25,918 nt of DNA from contig CAJTVT010000041.1 in assembly GCA_910580015.1 (NCBI GenBank), positions 1-25,918 of the forward strand, read 5' to 3'. Under the pieces are notes generated by a model. It was not told the DNA's origin, did not search any database, and saw only the letters and a list, made by a program, of their open reading frames with translations. Every line of letters begins with the position of its first letter. Within the stretch, counting starts at the first letter, position 1. Of the stretch, positions 8,601-16,563 are shown one piece after another. A program made the position numbers and the translations under genes. This DNA is from an uncultured Lachnospiraceae bacterium. Lineage in GTDB: Bacteria > Bacillota > Clostridia > Lachnospirales > Lachnospiraceae.

Positions 8601-11490
8601 TAACGGAAAAACTCCGTGAAAAATCTCTGTCATGGGGAAAGCCCAGATCCAAAAGAAAATTGCCATTGGTATAAATCTCAAGACTCATAACACCGATGGT
8701 AAGGCTCACCGCCCCTAATTCTAAGGTCCTTATACGCTCTGGAAGCTGAAGCGTTGCACGAAACATGCCAATGTCTTTGGTTACTTTTTTATACAGCAAT
8801 TCCACCATCAATCCATAAAATTGCTGGAATGGCTCTGACTTGCCAGAAACTTTGATTAATATTCCATATAGAGACGGGTCGTTGAGCACAATACTTACAT
8901 CTAGCGCATCATTAATTGAAAAATGTGCCCCAAATATCCAGTTCACTTCAGAAGCGTAAGAAAGCTGTTCCTGCTGCTGTGGTCTAAATGTCTCCTCCAT
9001 AGCGTTTATGGCTTCCTGAATACAAGTCGCCTGCTGAATTTTTTCAGTGCCAAAATGCTGTCCCAGGCCCAGATAAAATAGATGGAAATTTTTTACATTT
9101 GGTATCGTCTCCGGAGGCGATTCTCTCAATGGATCCCACGTGTAAACATTCTCTTTGGAAACCACAGTAAAACACAGGGTTTCTTTTCCATAGTTATATG
9201 TAAGTCCTATCCTTTGCACCGTAAAAAGCCCCAACAGATCAAGATTTAGCAGATACGAAAAATTTAGGCTTTCCTCCGTAAGATCAATGGTTAAATAGAA
9301 CTTAGACAGATCAATCCGATTCAGTACATTCCAGGGAGCTGGAAGTTCGAGACGGGCATTTGGATTGATAAGCTCCAGAACCCAGGAGACAATATCCCCT
9401 AGACTGACATTCTGCATACAGATACTGAGCATTTTATGTGGAATTTTTTCCATCACCGCCTCACCTTGCTTTGATTCTTCCTCTAACTTTGTATAATAGG
9501 AGGCTCGCAGAACTTTATCGCGGTATTGCACCAGAAAATGATACACTGCAGATTCTAAGTGAAAATTGTCTGCCTGAACTGCAATTTTGAGTGCGGACAC
9601 CTGTAAAGAAAGCATCACAGAAATATAATTTAACCCTTGTTTGTCGCTGCTTAGTCTCAAACGTCCCTCTGTGGACACAGGAAATCCCAACATTTTTTCC
9701 CAATCCGCCGATAATGCCGTATCTAGGCAGAAGAATGAGGATTTGTCCCTGCCATGGTATTCATATTGCATGTCTAGCTGAGGAATCTCCACTGTGGGAA
9801 GCGGAATTTGAATCTCACTCTCGTTTCCAGGCAAAAAAGCCATAATCAAATCCGTCAAATTTATGGTTCCTGCTGAAAGCCAACCTCGAAAACTCCAACT
9901 CTGATCCTGGTATATTCCATCCATCGACAGAGAAAAACCTTTAAAACCATCCTTTTTTCCAATATGAACAACCCCACCTGCACGATAAGAATTTCCACCC
10001 TGGGTAAAAAACGCCATTGCATATACTTGTTCCAGATTCACAGATAGGTTTCCAAGAGAAAAATGCAGAACATCCTTTAACATCACAGAAATCCACAAGC
10101 TTCTTTCATAATAGGATGCAGACAATTCTAACCGCGTCAATTCTAATTCCGTTGTCCCTGTTTGAGGAAGCGCTTCCTGAGGTTCGCTGCCAATCACCTC
10201 CTTTAAAAATACGGGATTTGTGTGCTCTGTCAATGTCAAACTGGCTTCCAACCGAAATTCTGGCAGATATGCATTTACTCCCATCGTAAGTTTTTTCGTG
10301 GAGGACAGCGCGAAACTTAATTGTCCATAGATACTTCCACTCAGATAAGTATTGATCTTCTGTTTTGTCTCATGATACCATTGTCCGTGTAGGATCAACA
10401 CCAAATCGTCAAGTGTCAAAAACGGCAATGACAATGAAATGGCTCTTGCGGCCTTAAGACCTACGCCAGCGTCCTTGATATGATATCCCTTATCAGACTT
10501 CTCCACATCCATGGAAATCCGATACAATTTCATCACATCCCAATCCCATTCTCTGGGCAGCGGAAGACTTGCGCTATCTCCGTTCTGGAATAACATGCAA
10601 ACAAATTTGGCAAGATCCAAAAGGCCAAGTCCTTGATCAAAGCTTGCACGCAATGGTATGTATTGTTCTGATCCAAACAATGGCACAGAAAATTCGATTG
10701 CTGTCTCCATTCCCTCAAATGCCAGCACTACCCCAATCCCTGCTATTGAGACAGACAGGGTCTCCCTATGCCCGTTGATTGGTACGCCGCTTTCTAAATA
10801 CAGGTTCATTGCACTTTGTTTTATCCAACTGTTATTTTTCTCTGCCTGATCTACCGAAACGACAGCCGCAAGCCCAGCTTTTAATCCAAATACCGCAAAG
10901 TTGTCAGCACTTCCTTCCACCGACACTGCGCCTTCTAGGGAAAGGCTTGGACCCGTTAGAAAACGATAACGTACCCAATGTTCACCAGACACCAAAAGTG
11001 TTCCACGTATTCGATAGGGATATGCATAATTTTCTTGTTCTGAGGTGAGCAGCAGAATGGGATTTTGAATCTGCAACTCAGCTAACACACTTGATTTTAA
11101 TTCCAACAGTCCTTTGTTTTCTATAATTGTTGGGGAGAGACTGCCAAAAAATTGTTCAAAAGTCCATATTCCAGTTGTTTTAAATTCTAAATTGTAATAT
11201 AATTCCTCTCCCTGGAGTTTAAGATAGAGGATGCTGTCCATAAGTTCAGCCATATGCGGCGCTCCCTTCACTCCCAAACCTCCAGGACAGCTCTTTCCAT
11301 ACAATGTAGCTTCTGTTGGAGATTCTGCTGGTTTTACTTCCATACGACATTCTTCCATCACAAACGTTCTTCCAAGACACGCCAGCATTGGAAGAAATAA
11401 ACTACCTGCTCCAGAATTTTCACCTGGAATAGATAATACCCCTTTTTGCGTCTGTCTTTCTATGTATTGTAATACTTCCCGAAATTCCAT
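2653..11490 (-). CDS. Giant 2945-aa beta-rich protein with LysM-like modules, unknown function
   Basis: One uninterrupted frame of 2945 codons, about a third of the window. ATG at 11490 follows GAGAGG by 6 nt and lies 21 bp after the MBL gene's stop. There is no signal peptide or membrane segment. Residues 1 to about 1130 are predominantly alternating beta strand with at least three diverged repeats near residues 284, 540 and 692; each has an hxDLh helix-like start, a Pro-rich turn such as LPLP or LPAP, and paired strands. Around 1500-1530 (core PGDTLERIARVY) and 1597-1635 are LysM-like segments, usually binders of amino-sugar polymers. The rest mixes helical and beta regions, with an acidic helical stretch near 2350-2450. 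From memory the N-terminal half recalls large proteins annotated with DUF6603; this is untested. Probably a structural or scaffold protein of the cluster. Confidence 0.9.
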   Translation of the reverse strand: MEFREVLQYIERQTQKGVLSIPGENSGAGSLFLPMLACLGRTFVMEECRMEVKPAESPTEATLYGKSCPGGLGVKGAPHMAELMDSILYLKLQGEELYYNLEFKTTGIWTFEQFFGSLSPTIIENKGLLELKSSVLAELQIQNPILLLTSEQENYAYPYRIRGTLLVSGEHWVRYRFLTGPSLSLEGAVSVEGSADNFAVFGLKAGLAAVVSVDQAEKNNSWIKQSAMNLYLESGVPINGHRETLSVSIAGIGVVLAFEGMETAIEFSVPLFGSEQYIPLRASFDQGLGLLDLAKFVCMLFQNGDSASLPLPREWDWDVMKLYRISMDVEKSDKGYHIKDAGVGLKAARAISLSLPFLTLDDLVLILHGQWYHETKQKINTYLSGSIYGQLSFALSSTKKLTMGVNAYLPEFRLEASLTLTEHTNPVFLKEVIGSEPQEALPQTGTTELELTRLELSASYYERSLWISVMLKDVLHFSLGNLSVNLEQVYAMAFFTQGGNSYRAGGVVHIGKKDGFKGFSLSMDGIYQDQSWSFRGWLSAGTINLTDLIMAFLPGNESEIQIPLPTVEIPQLDMQYEYHGRDKSSFFCLDTALSADWEKMLGFPVSTEGRLRLSSDKQGLNYISVMLSLQVSALKIAVQADNFHLESAVYHFLVQYRDKVLRASYYTKLEEESKQGEAVMEKIPHKMLSICMQNVSLGDIVSWVLELINPNARLELPAPWNVLNRIDLSKFYLTIDLTEESLNFSYLLNLDLLGLFTVQRIGLTYNYGKETLCFTVVSKENVYTWDPLRESPPETIPNVKNFHLFYLGLGQHFGTEKIQQATCIQEAINAMEETFRPQQQEQLSYASEVNWIFGAHFSINDALDVSIVLNDPSLYGILIKVSGKSEPFQQFYGLMVELLYKKVTKDIGMFRATLQLPERIRTLELGAVSLTIGVMSLEIYTNGNFLLDLGFPHDRDFSRSFSVRYGIYSGQGGFYFGMLSGATCPNLPQPTTGVFRSALSIGIGLRLGINHGFDLGIVSARVSLELVGIFEGLFAIYDPGKERNKTCYYRVSAVAGIVGRVFLKVNLLIISLEASAQISAFAMLTLESCKAALVDLEVNVSLKAKVKILFFKIDVGYDFSKNFQFQIGSDEAAPWEVGRRCANAIIPLFESVKLYEQPVSLQMMIVPTFSMANGQMCVAFLPVMPQESYQQLVKLLCDWMLAGFSEYPGRELPDHLTPKRLQQEMDYERLDAFLSKNVQFYLCGIEDKDLADSNAVFPMPPPITLSFFDTGGKMEKFEISYWKERLVSDSYANRLQEYFERFDTMPSKALPPSRKNANRPLAEFVFLDYFHMILRALMRQASALYDKYEVLAKDFSCASAEERYGISLAEQLKDNLEVVLAPGKFIVPQKMIAAGNKQSILTIAEDTGILAQEILIQNLERLSLLQEKAEFTLGEWIYENSAKLPKQTAAALFFVRFGHFSEEKYYLKYMETLAGQIVEDVDWEFDGKNSRKLLLPDGTEWECLPGDTLERIARVYAIGQGALQKEASWEAYSAKFLERNKDSTENSLWIPAETVKISADASLGALLRRLFVQDWELPARRQELMSWPLFRQNVPILIQNFTFTLETPQNLGEVCKKWELSIEELASALKIADTPFAEGEDNRIVLYQISHMPKDQIQKELCRSQNISALFSAASRFLLQGLRILDPDSETAKTLGFYEVLKQQIPFSPEGEEWILEVEAGENGGWMQGSQTLSLTYEKIKPLLPDLCFDWRERFELERDPVIPLFLQMNGSYTIKENLLWATPSQNGQLSHTAALHLFSPELEEAFQQMSQPKLSAGRTSPSEIESSFYGILLSVHFYRKECTIVVEGMDSKERLLLREAILAANQESLEYWMFYKTRVENGRENTLVECKKEEHCLILRTNLSRETRMSFQKQRENHNNMLPCTATYGEMEFLQMLWECSTVGGGGYYLCMKDILEQANFDETDRGTCWLLIRDHGTLHSLVNCAVSGETILTSQGAPFFLRNMAKDEKQQVCAALPLGTYGLKLESIKPETEMEELFSIFGYQIEGKDYEKVRGRDSRPLLPVDSTKGVSYDITAPLGQMIDNKEENPYQVLGRQAKFKLYCRDVLGNEAPGELHYTITPEINDCMLGLHVWPGVIFSYELWEREGCCMSLHLECAQTGESASDAELEQLLRSIWQLALACEIRISCTLTEDILIQKEEREKILAFGRSLYQWKSKTGARPEPIQIVCPVVLRQCSELYFPLETKVTIRREGSCSLPIEALCVSTVIPPRIPSEKEQGLRLFATNLERAVSGIKLARQGDSSQELYVVRTGPGTMIPPVTIRPFTDRYGCGERAPVFYALRPLSNQTVNRLVQLPVFDQEWKVIPDQWEEVRFQDIDLDRLADEFLEDLECCLEENFAEFLASFAMQDINILMEAKEILADAISKMLVPLSNEVLGKRLDMAREILKNRLRKNLVQGNEVSSVMEYEALAEPCEVRLVFELFMQGTKKEDLILQAGKLDLRNPGVMIFASFQQPYRTGALMDVTASIQDVEYHIRQSENGYESSEWFRLVIPITEGGKDGLLSADFTSDLLIPNPLRRVPNALILKEQFCNFTGCDAKNLEDDKPKECSSFTRWEHQINMAAEAVEQDVHEITITYQENSLRTAKANSQDLADFLCAYSQIREKLVYGIQKEHDPNAFAYFAMFAKALAACWKPLNSFETKRKNALKELHCNVCYNDKDKQMEFLHQDPGWKVSMVTDTSPSQVKNGELLELHLNVEGLSLYTQNTARVCAISRRNQRLFVFTKQQEMKIPSVAPEFIYQKKSKELPPIYAQIRNSDRLLAGTIEGKTGLEEIEKVLDFIWDKFEFSNISNRADVMLWYQYKLPGAGDGTEIRIPILLLPGFCPTEDDTKLKLKTLILDWANHRKPIQKNFSLVFEITVYAEDGQRTLLSLDQVEIRYSESL

Positions 11491-11511
11491 ACTATTCCTC
11501 TCTCACTTTTA

Positions 11512-13551
11512 TTATCGTTCTTGTACAAAATTGGGTTGAAATATCATCTCATTGCTGTTGTATTCCAATCGCTGGCACTGATTCTTTGCGAAATCTTCCA
11601 ATACATTTTGAACTGGCTGCACTTCTACGTTCATATCAAAATCTGAAACGACTGGACATCTCATACCGCCGATAGGATCCTGTTCTGCGAATGCTGGTTC
11701 CTGCCAAAATTCCCCTTCTTTCCAGATACAATGACTATAATAGACAGGGAGCGATTCCGCATCTTCTCCGCTGGCGGTAACAGAAGAATAAATGGGATAT
11801 GATGTTTTTCCAAGACGAAAATCAAATCTCTCTTGTGCTGTCTGGCGCCCATAATCTGTCTTGTTATACAAAAAATAGTGGGGTTCACACTGGATCTGAT
11901 GTCTCATAAAATAGTCTCTGTAGATATAGGCAGACGTTGCTTGGGGATGACCGAACTGACTGTCCATAGCAGCAGATATCACAATCCTTTGGGGATATAT
12001 CTTCTCTAAAAAACAGTTGATCACACTGTCGTCGTATTCGTGCCTGCTTGCATAATAAAATGCAGATGTGGAAATGGAACCATGATGGGGCGCAAGCATG
12101 ACTTGCGGCTGGCATCCATCCCAGATATTGTATTCATTCATATGAATCATTGATTCCGTTGTTACATCTCCAGGGAACAGCGCAACCATCTGTTTTTCAT
12201 CCTTTCCAATGGCGCAGACAAGAGAAGAAGCATTTGCAGAATTACATGGTTTTAAAGACTCCAGAAAATCAAACGTATAACCGAAGGATTTCGCAACGAC
12301 GCCTTGTAGAAAAAGGTGTTCTGTTTCGAATTTTGCTTTACAGATGTTAAATGCAGAAAGCGCGTTTAGTATCCAAAAAGTATCAAAAGCAGAAGGTGTT
12401 TTTAATGCAGCCTTCCTTTCCGATGACACATGTGGATTTAAATATTCCCCACTTAAATAATCATATTCTCCTCCATACTCAACGGAGACTATCACACAAA
12501 CTTCAGGATTCTCACTCTGCTGCTCTGTGATGTAGTTTGAAATTTCACAGATTCCACATCGAAACAAAGGGTCTTCAAATTGTCTGGAAATCAGGTTGCA
12601 AAGCAAGTGAAAAGAGTCTAATAATTCCTTCTGACTTATATCTTGATAACGTTCCATAATCTCCTGAATATCTATCCCAATCAAGTCCAAAAGGTAGTTG
12701 CAAAGCTCTGCATACGATTCAAAAGACGCTCCTTTGATATTTTTCTTAGGACAAAGTTTTTTTGAAGAATTCGCGTAGGTACGTTGCAGAACTTTGGTAG
12801 AAAATTGATATCTTACTGATACCTCAAGCTTTTCACATGCATATTCCCACATCCATTGATATGGAAGTATTAGCTGAAGGATAAAAGCAGTATCTTTGAT
12901 TTTTATGTAATAACCTGGAAAGCATTCCGGTGGTATCGCTGATGAATAAAACGGGCTTACACTGACTAATTTCTCTTTAAAAACTCCTCCAAATAATGTA
13001 TATTTTCTGCGTTCTCCATATTGCACATCCATATTCATTCTGCTGTACTGACATAACCAGTCAGACCTATTCAAAAAACAGGCGCCTTCTCCAGACGCCC
13101 TCTGCCATCCCAAATATTCATAAAAAGCACCCTCTAAATTTTCTTGCATATCCCTAGTATCAGATATCGTTCTCATACCCTGAAACTCTCCCTCAATCGT
13201 CTCGCACAAACTTCTGTATAGTTTGTGATCATAAGTTTCAATCGAGCTCAGTCGAATCATTCCATGAAATAAATCTGGGATCCAATTATGATGATCTGCA
13301 TCCCCATGGGACACTGCCAGGAAATCCAGATAATATTTACACGCCTCTCCTCCTTCAACTGCCCTTCGTTCCATTTTTGCGCGGATATCTGCAAGCACCT
13401 GCTCTTTTATCTCAGGCGATCCATTTGTATTTTCCGAACCACAATCCATTAAAGCCAGAAAAATTAATTTTCCCTTATCATCAAACCCTTCTACCAGACT
13501 GCACATTCCCTGTCCCACTGCATAGACAATCACTACTATATTTTCAACCAT
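11512..13551 (-). CDS. Stand-alone ComEC-type metallo-beta-lactamase-fold protein
   Basis: The N-terminal strand YAVGQGMCSLV and the following LMDCG (residues 35-38 region) match the opening of ComEC-like MBL domains. The metal motif is SHGDADHHNW, with H82, D84, D86, H87 and H88. Later signatures are FPGD (459-462), APHHGS (487-492) and FGHPQ (533-537), all typical of this subfamily. Unlike ComEC there are no membrane segments. About 370 residues separate the first metal motif from FPGD, far more than in a minimal domain, and a tail of about 140 residues follows. Family members are predicted phosphodiesterases or nucleases; the substrate here is unknown. Motif 2 has Asp where HxHxDH is usual, so metal occupancy may differ. 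ATG at 13551 overlaps the previous gene's end by 8 bp and sits 4 nt after GAGGTG, implying translational coupling. Confidence 0.9.
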   Translation of the reverse strand: MVENIVVIVYAVGQGMCSLVEGFDDKGKLIFLALMDCGSENTNGSPEIKEQVLADIRAKMERRAVEGGEACKYYLDFLAVSHGDADHHNWIPDLFHGMIRLSSIETYDHKLYRSLCETIEGEFQGMRTISDTRDMQENLEGAFYEYLGWQRASGEGACFLNRSDWLCQYSRMNMDVQYGERRKYTLFGGVFKEKLVSVSPFYSSAIPPECFPGYYIKIKDTAFILQLILPYQWMWEYACEKLEVSVRYQFSTKVLQRTYANSSKKLCPKKNIKGASFESYAELCNYLLDLIGIDIQEIMERYQDISQKELLDSFHLLCNLISRQFEDPLFRCGICEISNYITEQQSENPEVCVIVSVEYGGEYDYLSGEYLNPHVSSERKAALKTPSAFDTFWILNALSAFNICKAKFETEHLFLQGVVAKSFGYTFDFLESLKPCNSANASSLVCAIGKDEKQMVALFPGDVTTESMIHMNEYNIWDGCQPQVMLAPHHGSISTSAFYYASRHEYDDSVINCFLEKIYPQRIVISAAMDSQFGHPQATSAYIYRDYFMRHQIQCEPHYFLYNKTDYGRQTAQERFDFRLGKTSYPIYSSVTASGEDAESLPVYYSHCIWKEGEFWQEPAFAEQDPIGGMRCPVVSDFDMNVEVQPVQNVLEDFAKNQCQRLEYNSNEMIFQPNFVQER

Positions 13552-16500
13552 CTTTCACCTCTCGTTCCTCTAAATCAAGATCTGCATAACCTGCATACCA
13601 TCCCAGACGTTTTCCCTCGTCATCTGCCACAATCTGGATACAATTAGATCCTGGCGGAAAAGATGCCCAAAGAATACGGACTTTAAACTGATTCATCTGA
13701 ATCTGATAGGACAATACATGATCGTTTCCTGTGGTCGTGCGTATTTCCACAGAATGGAATCCTAATTTTACCAATCCCTGAAGATCTAAGCCAGACCCGC
13801 CCAGGAGAGATGGGAGACGCCCCCCCAGCCAGCAGCCAGGCAGATCCTGTTTCTCGGCAGCGCCGCTCCAGGCCGTTATAAGCTCAAGATCCATAAGACT
13901 GTTTTCCGACAATTCCCCCAGAGAACCTAGTGGAATCCGCCACACCAACCCATACCATTCGTCGCCGAGCGAAGACTGGCGCAGAGGGCTTTGAATCAGC
14001 ATATATCCCAAGGTTTCTGGAAGCGTGTCCGCCTTTGCGCTGACAAATTTCTTTAATTCCATAGGAAAACGGGAAATCATCGCATTCCGGCGTCCCTTTT
14101 TATCTCCTGCAAGAAGGAAAATATTACGATAATTTCCCCGAAAATCCATTTCATTTCCACATCGGCCGATCCGAAGTCCCTGAAACGGCAATCCTCGATC
14201 TTCTCCGTCTTTCTCAAACCCATATCCAAAGAAATCACCATCTTCTTGTAACATGAAGTATAATCGCCCGCCAATTTCAAACTCTATATCTTCCTGACAT
14301 CCTGTCAATTCTACCGAGTGGATCAAAACCTCTTCTAAAATACTTCCTTCCAGAACAAACTGTTCTTTTTCCCTGAGCTTATAGACAAACAAGCATCCCG
14401 TTTCTTCCTGTATCAGCTGACCGTCCAGAATCAAAGCTGTTCCACTCTGTCTGCCAGCTCCCGAAGGCGGCACACCAAACAGACTGTTCAACACAAGTTC
14501 TGATACACTTCGAAGTTCCGTAATTTTACTATCTTGTATTTGTACCACAAATTCAGTCGTAGCATATTCCGCTTCCGGCCTCTGATCTTTACTCGAATAA
14601 CTGATGGGAATTCCATCCTTAAAATAGACCACCCCATCCACAGAAGATGGAGAAGTCTCAAGCACATCTCCTGGTAAAATCTGACTTTTATGCAGAATTA
14701 AATGATGTGCATATAAATGTTCCCTTTCTTCTGTTCCAATTCCCTCCAACATGACACGTACCTCTGGCTGCATCTGCTCCAGACAGGATTTTGTATCAAC
14801 TGGACAATTCAAAATCAGACATCCCTGAAAATTGGGGTCCTCCACAGCATTTAAAAAACTAGAAAATTCTTCTTTCACCATATGATTCTCGTCATAACAT
14901 TGTGCAAGGGATGTCAAAAATACCGTTTGGTCCTGAAGTTTCTCTTTGATGCTCTCCTTTGTACTATATTTTATCAGCATAATGGTATCAGAATCCGTAC
15001 CATCCTTCCTCCAGCATGCAGGATCTGCCAAAAACCGCCAGCCGCCAAAAAACAGTTCAAAATTTTCTGTTCCGTTTGTATGTAAAGTGAGATCTTCTGG
15101 GCAGTAAAATACCACAAATGCATCCGAACGCATCATTTCCCTGCTGAGACTTATATCCATCTTCAAAAGTTTCATATATTTTCCATCTTGTGCCCGCCCT
15201 ACTGCCATCCAATTCCAAGTCTCTAGAAACTGGCCAGACAATCCAGCCAGCATTCCTTTGGAAGAGACAACCCGCTGCTTTGCCATTTGCAAACATTCTT
15301 GTGTTGGACCTGAAAGGCTCTCATACCTTTTTTGAAACAAGATTGGTTCAAGCTGGCTGTTCTGGAAAGGATGGTCAGATGTTATCTCACAACCAAAATA
15401 CGGAAAAACAGGAACCACTTCTTCCCCCCTCAGCTGAAGCAGCGGTAAGGGATATGGTGAAAGATTCCCCTTCTTGTCTGATGCAAACAGCGGCGCCGTC
15501 TCTGGCTGGCAATAGTACAAAGTTTCTGCCGGAAATCTTAGATAAGATACCGTTGTCTTATTTTCAAACCTGCTCTCCAACGAAAGATACGCATTTTGAC
15601 CTGGAACAAACTGGATTTCTTTTTTGAGGCTCATAGAAAGATATTCCATTCCAGAGGTTCCACACAAGAACTCAAGACTTTGCTGTTCCTCGCTTTGATG
15701 CAGAGAAAAACAGCCAGACAATCCAAGATATACACCACCATGGCCACCATGCTCAAACACAAGGGAAGCTCTTTCCAAAGATTCCACTTCCAGCCGTTCC
15801 CCTATTGTAGTTACAAATTTGCTGAGAAATCTCTTTCTGCTTGGAATTGCCAGAAATGTTTCCCTTGGCTGGAAAGGGAACGCAGGATGTAAGACACCGT
15901 TAAACAAAAGTGAATCTCTGTATTCCAGCACAGGACTGTATATTTGACATTCATAGCTCTCTTTCTGTGAGCTGTCTTTTCTGACAGCAGTATAATACAT
16001 GCCTGCCTCCAACAGCTCAAACAGATTTTTCTCTTTTTCTGTACTTTGAACCATATATTCAATTCCGCCTGGATATGCTTGCCCTTCTACCTGGATTGTC
16101 AGGCCATTAAAAAAAGACAGTACCATTCCAGGCGCCTTAAAAACTCCCGCTGGATTCTTGCCTGCAATCGTAAACCCTTCCTCTGTACAGACAATGTTCT
16201 GTCCAGAAAAAATATTAAAATAATATTCTCCGAATCGAAATCCGGCCTGCCCAATTATGGAATCCTTGTCATCTGCCTGCAATGCATGATATCTCCACAG
16301 TGAAATGGGATCTTTTGGATTTTCTACCCATATCAGACGAAGCTTTTTCTCAAACTGCCTGTTTAACCGAACAATCTTATACAGTAATTCTTTCAATTCT
16401 TCATCCGTAGGGGCAAATACGTACAGTCCATGGACCTTCCAGCCCTCTTCCAAGGAGAAGGACTCCTTTTTCTGATCTGCAAACAAGAAAATTCCTGTGG

Positions 16501-16558
16501 TATTTGACTGATAGGCTGAGAGTCCTTCCCATTCCATTTTCCAATAAAAATCATTCAT
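13544..16558 (-). CDS. Large beta-rich protein of the cluster (about 1004 aa), unknown function
   Basis: I do not recognise this family. The protein lacks a signal peptide and membrane segments, and is made almost entirely of short alternating hydrophobic/polar strands with Gly and aromatic turns, as in large beta-sandwich or beta-solenoid proteins. The C-terminal region (about residues 930-1000) has a strand-rich block beginning LDLQGLVKLGF that recalls the repeats of the 2945-aa neighbour in style. The start chosen is ATG 16558, 8 nt after GAGGTG at 16567-16572; a GTG at 16567 in the same frame would overlap the previous stop by 4 bp but has no upstream ribosome site of its own. The stop overlaps the next gene (MBL) by 8 bp. 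Co-translation with its neighbours suggests a subunit of the same assembly. Confidence 0.88.
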   Translation of the reverse strand: MNDFYWKMEWEGLSAYQSNTTGIFLFADQKKESFSLEEGWKVHGLYVFAPTDEELKELLYKIVRLNRQFEKKLRLIWVENPKDPISLWRYHALQADDKDSIIGQAGFRFGEYYFNIFSGQNIVCTEEGFTIAGKNPAGVFKAPGMVLSFFNGLTIQVEGQAYPGGIEYMVQSTEKEKNLFELLEAGMYYTAVRKDSSQKESYECQIYSPVLEYRDSLLFNGVLHPAFPFQPRETFLAIPSRKRFLSKFVTTIGERLEVESLERASLVFEHGGHGGVYLGLSGCFSLHQSEEQQSLEFLCGTSGMEYLSMSLKKEIQFVPGQNAYLSLESRFENKTTVSYLRFPAETLYYCQPETAPLFASDKKGNLSPYPLPLLQLRGEEVVPVFPYFGCEITSDHPFQNSQLEPILFQKRYESLSGPTQECLQMAKQRVVSSKGMLAGLSGQFLETWNWMAVGRAQDGKYMKLLKMDISLSREMMRSDAFVVFYCPEDLTLHTNGTENFELFFGGWRFLADPACWRKDGTDSDTIMLIKYSTKESIKEKLQDQTVFLTSLAQCYDENHMVKEEFSSFLNAVEDPNFQGCLILNCPVDTKSCLEQMQPEVRVMLEGIGTEEREHLYAHHLILHKSQILPGDVLETSPSSVDGVVYFKDGIPISYSSKDQRPEAEYATTEFVVQIQDSKITELRSVSELVLNSLFGVPPSGAGRQSGTALILDGQLIQEETGCLFVYKLREKEQFVLEGSILEEVLIHSVELTGCQEDIEFEIGGRLYFMLQEDGDFFGYGFEKDGEDRGLPFQGLRIGRCGNEMDFRGNYRNIFLLAGDKKGRRNAMISRFPMELKKFVSAKADTLPETLGYMLIQSPLRQSSLGDEWYGLVWRIPLGSLGELSENSLMDLELITAWSGAAEKQDLPGCWLGGRLPSLLGGSGLDLQGLVKLGFHSVEIRTTTGNDHVLSYQIQMNQFKVRILWASFPPGSNCIQIVADDEGKRLGWYAGYADLDLEEREVKDG

Positions 16559-16563
16559 CTGAC

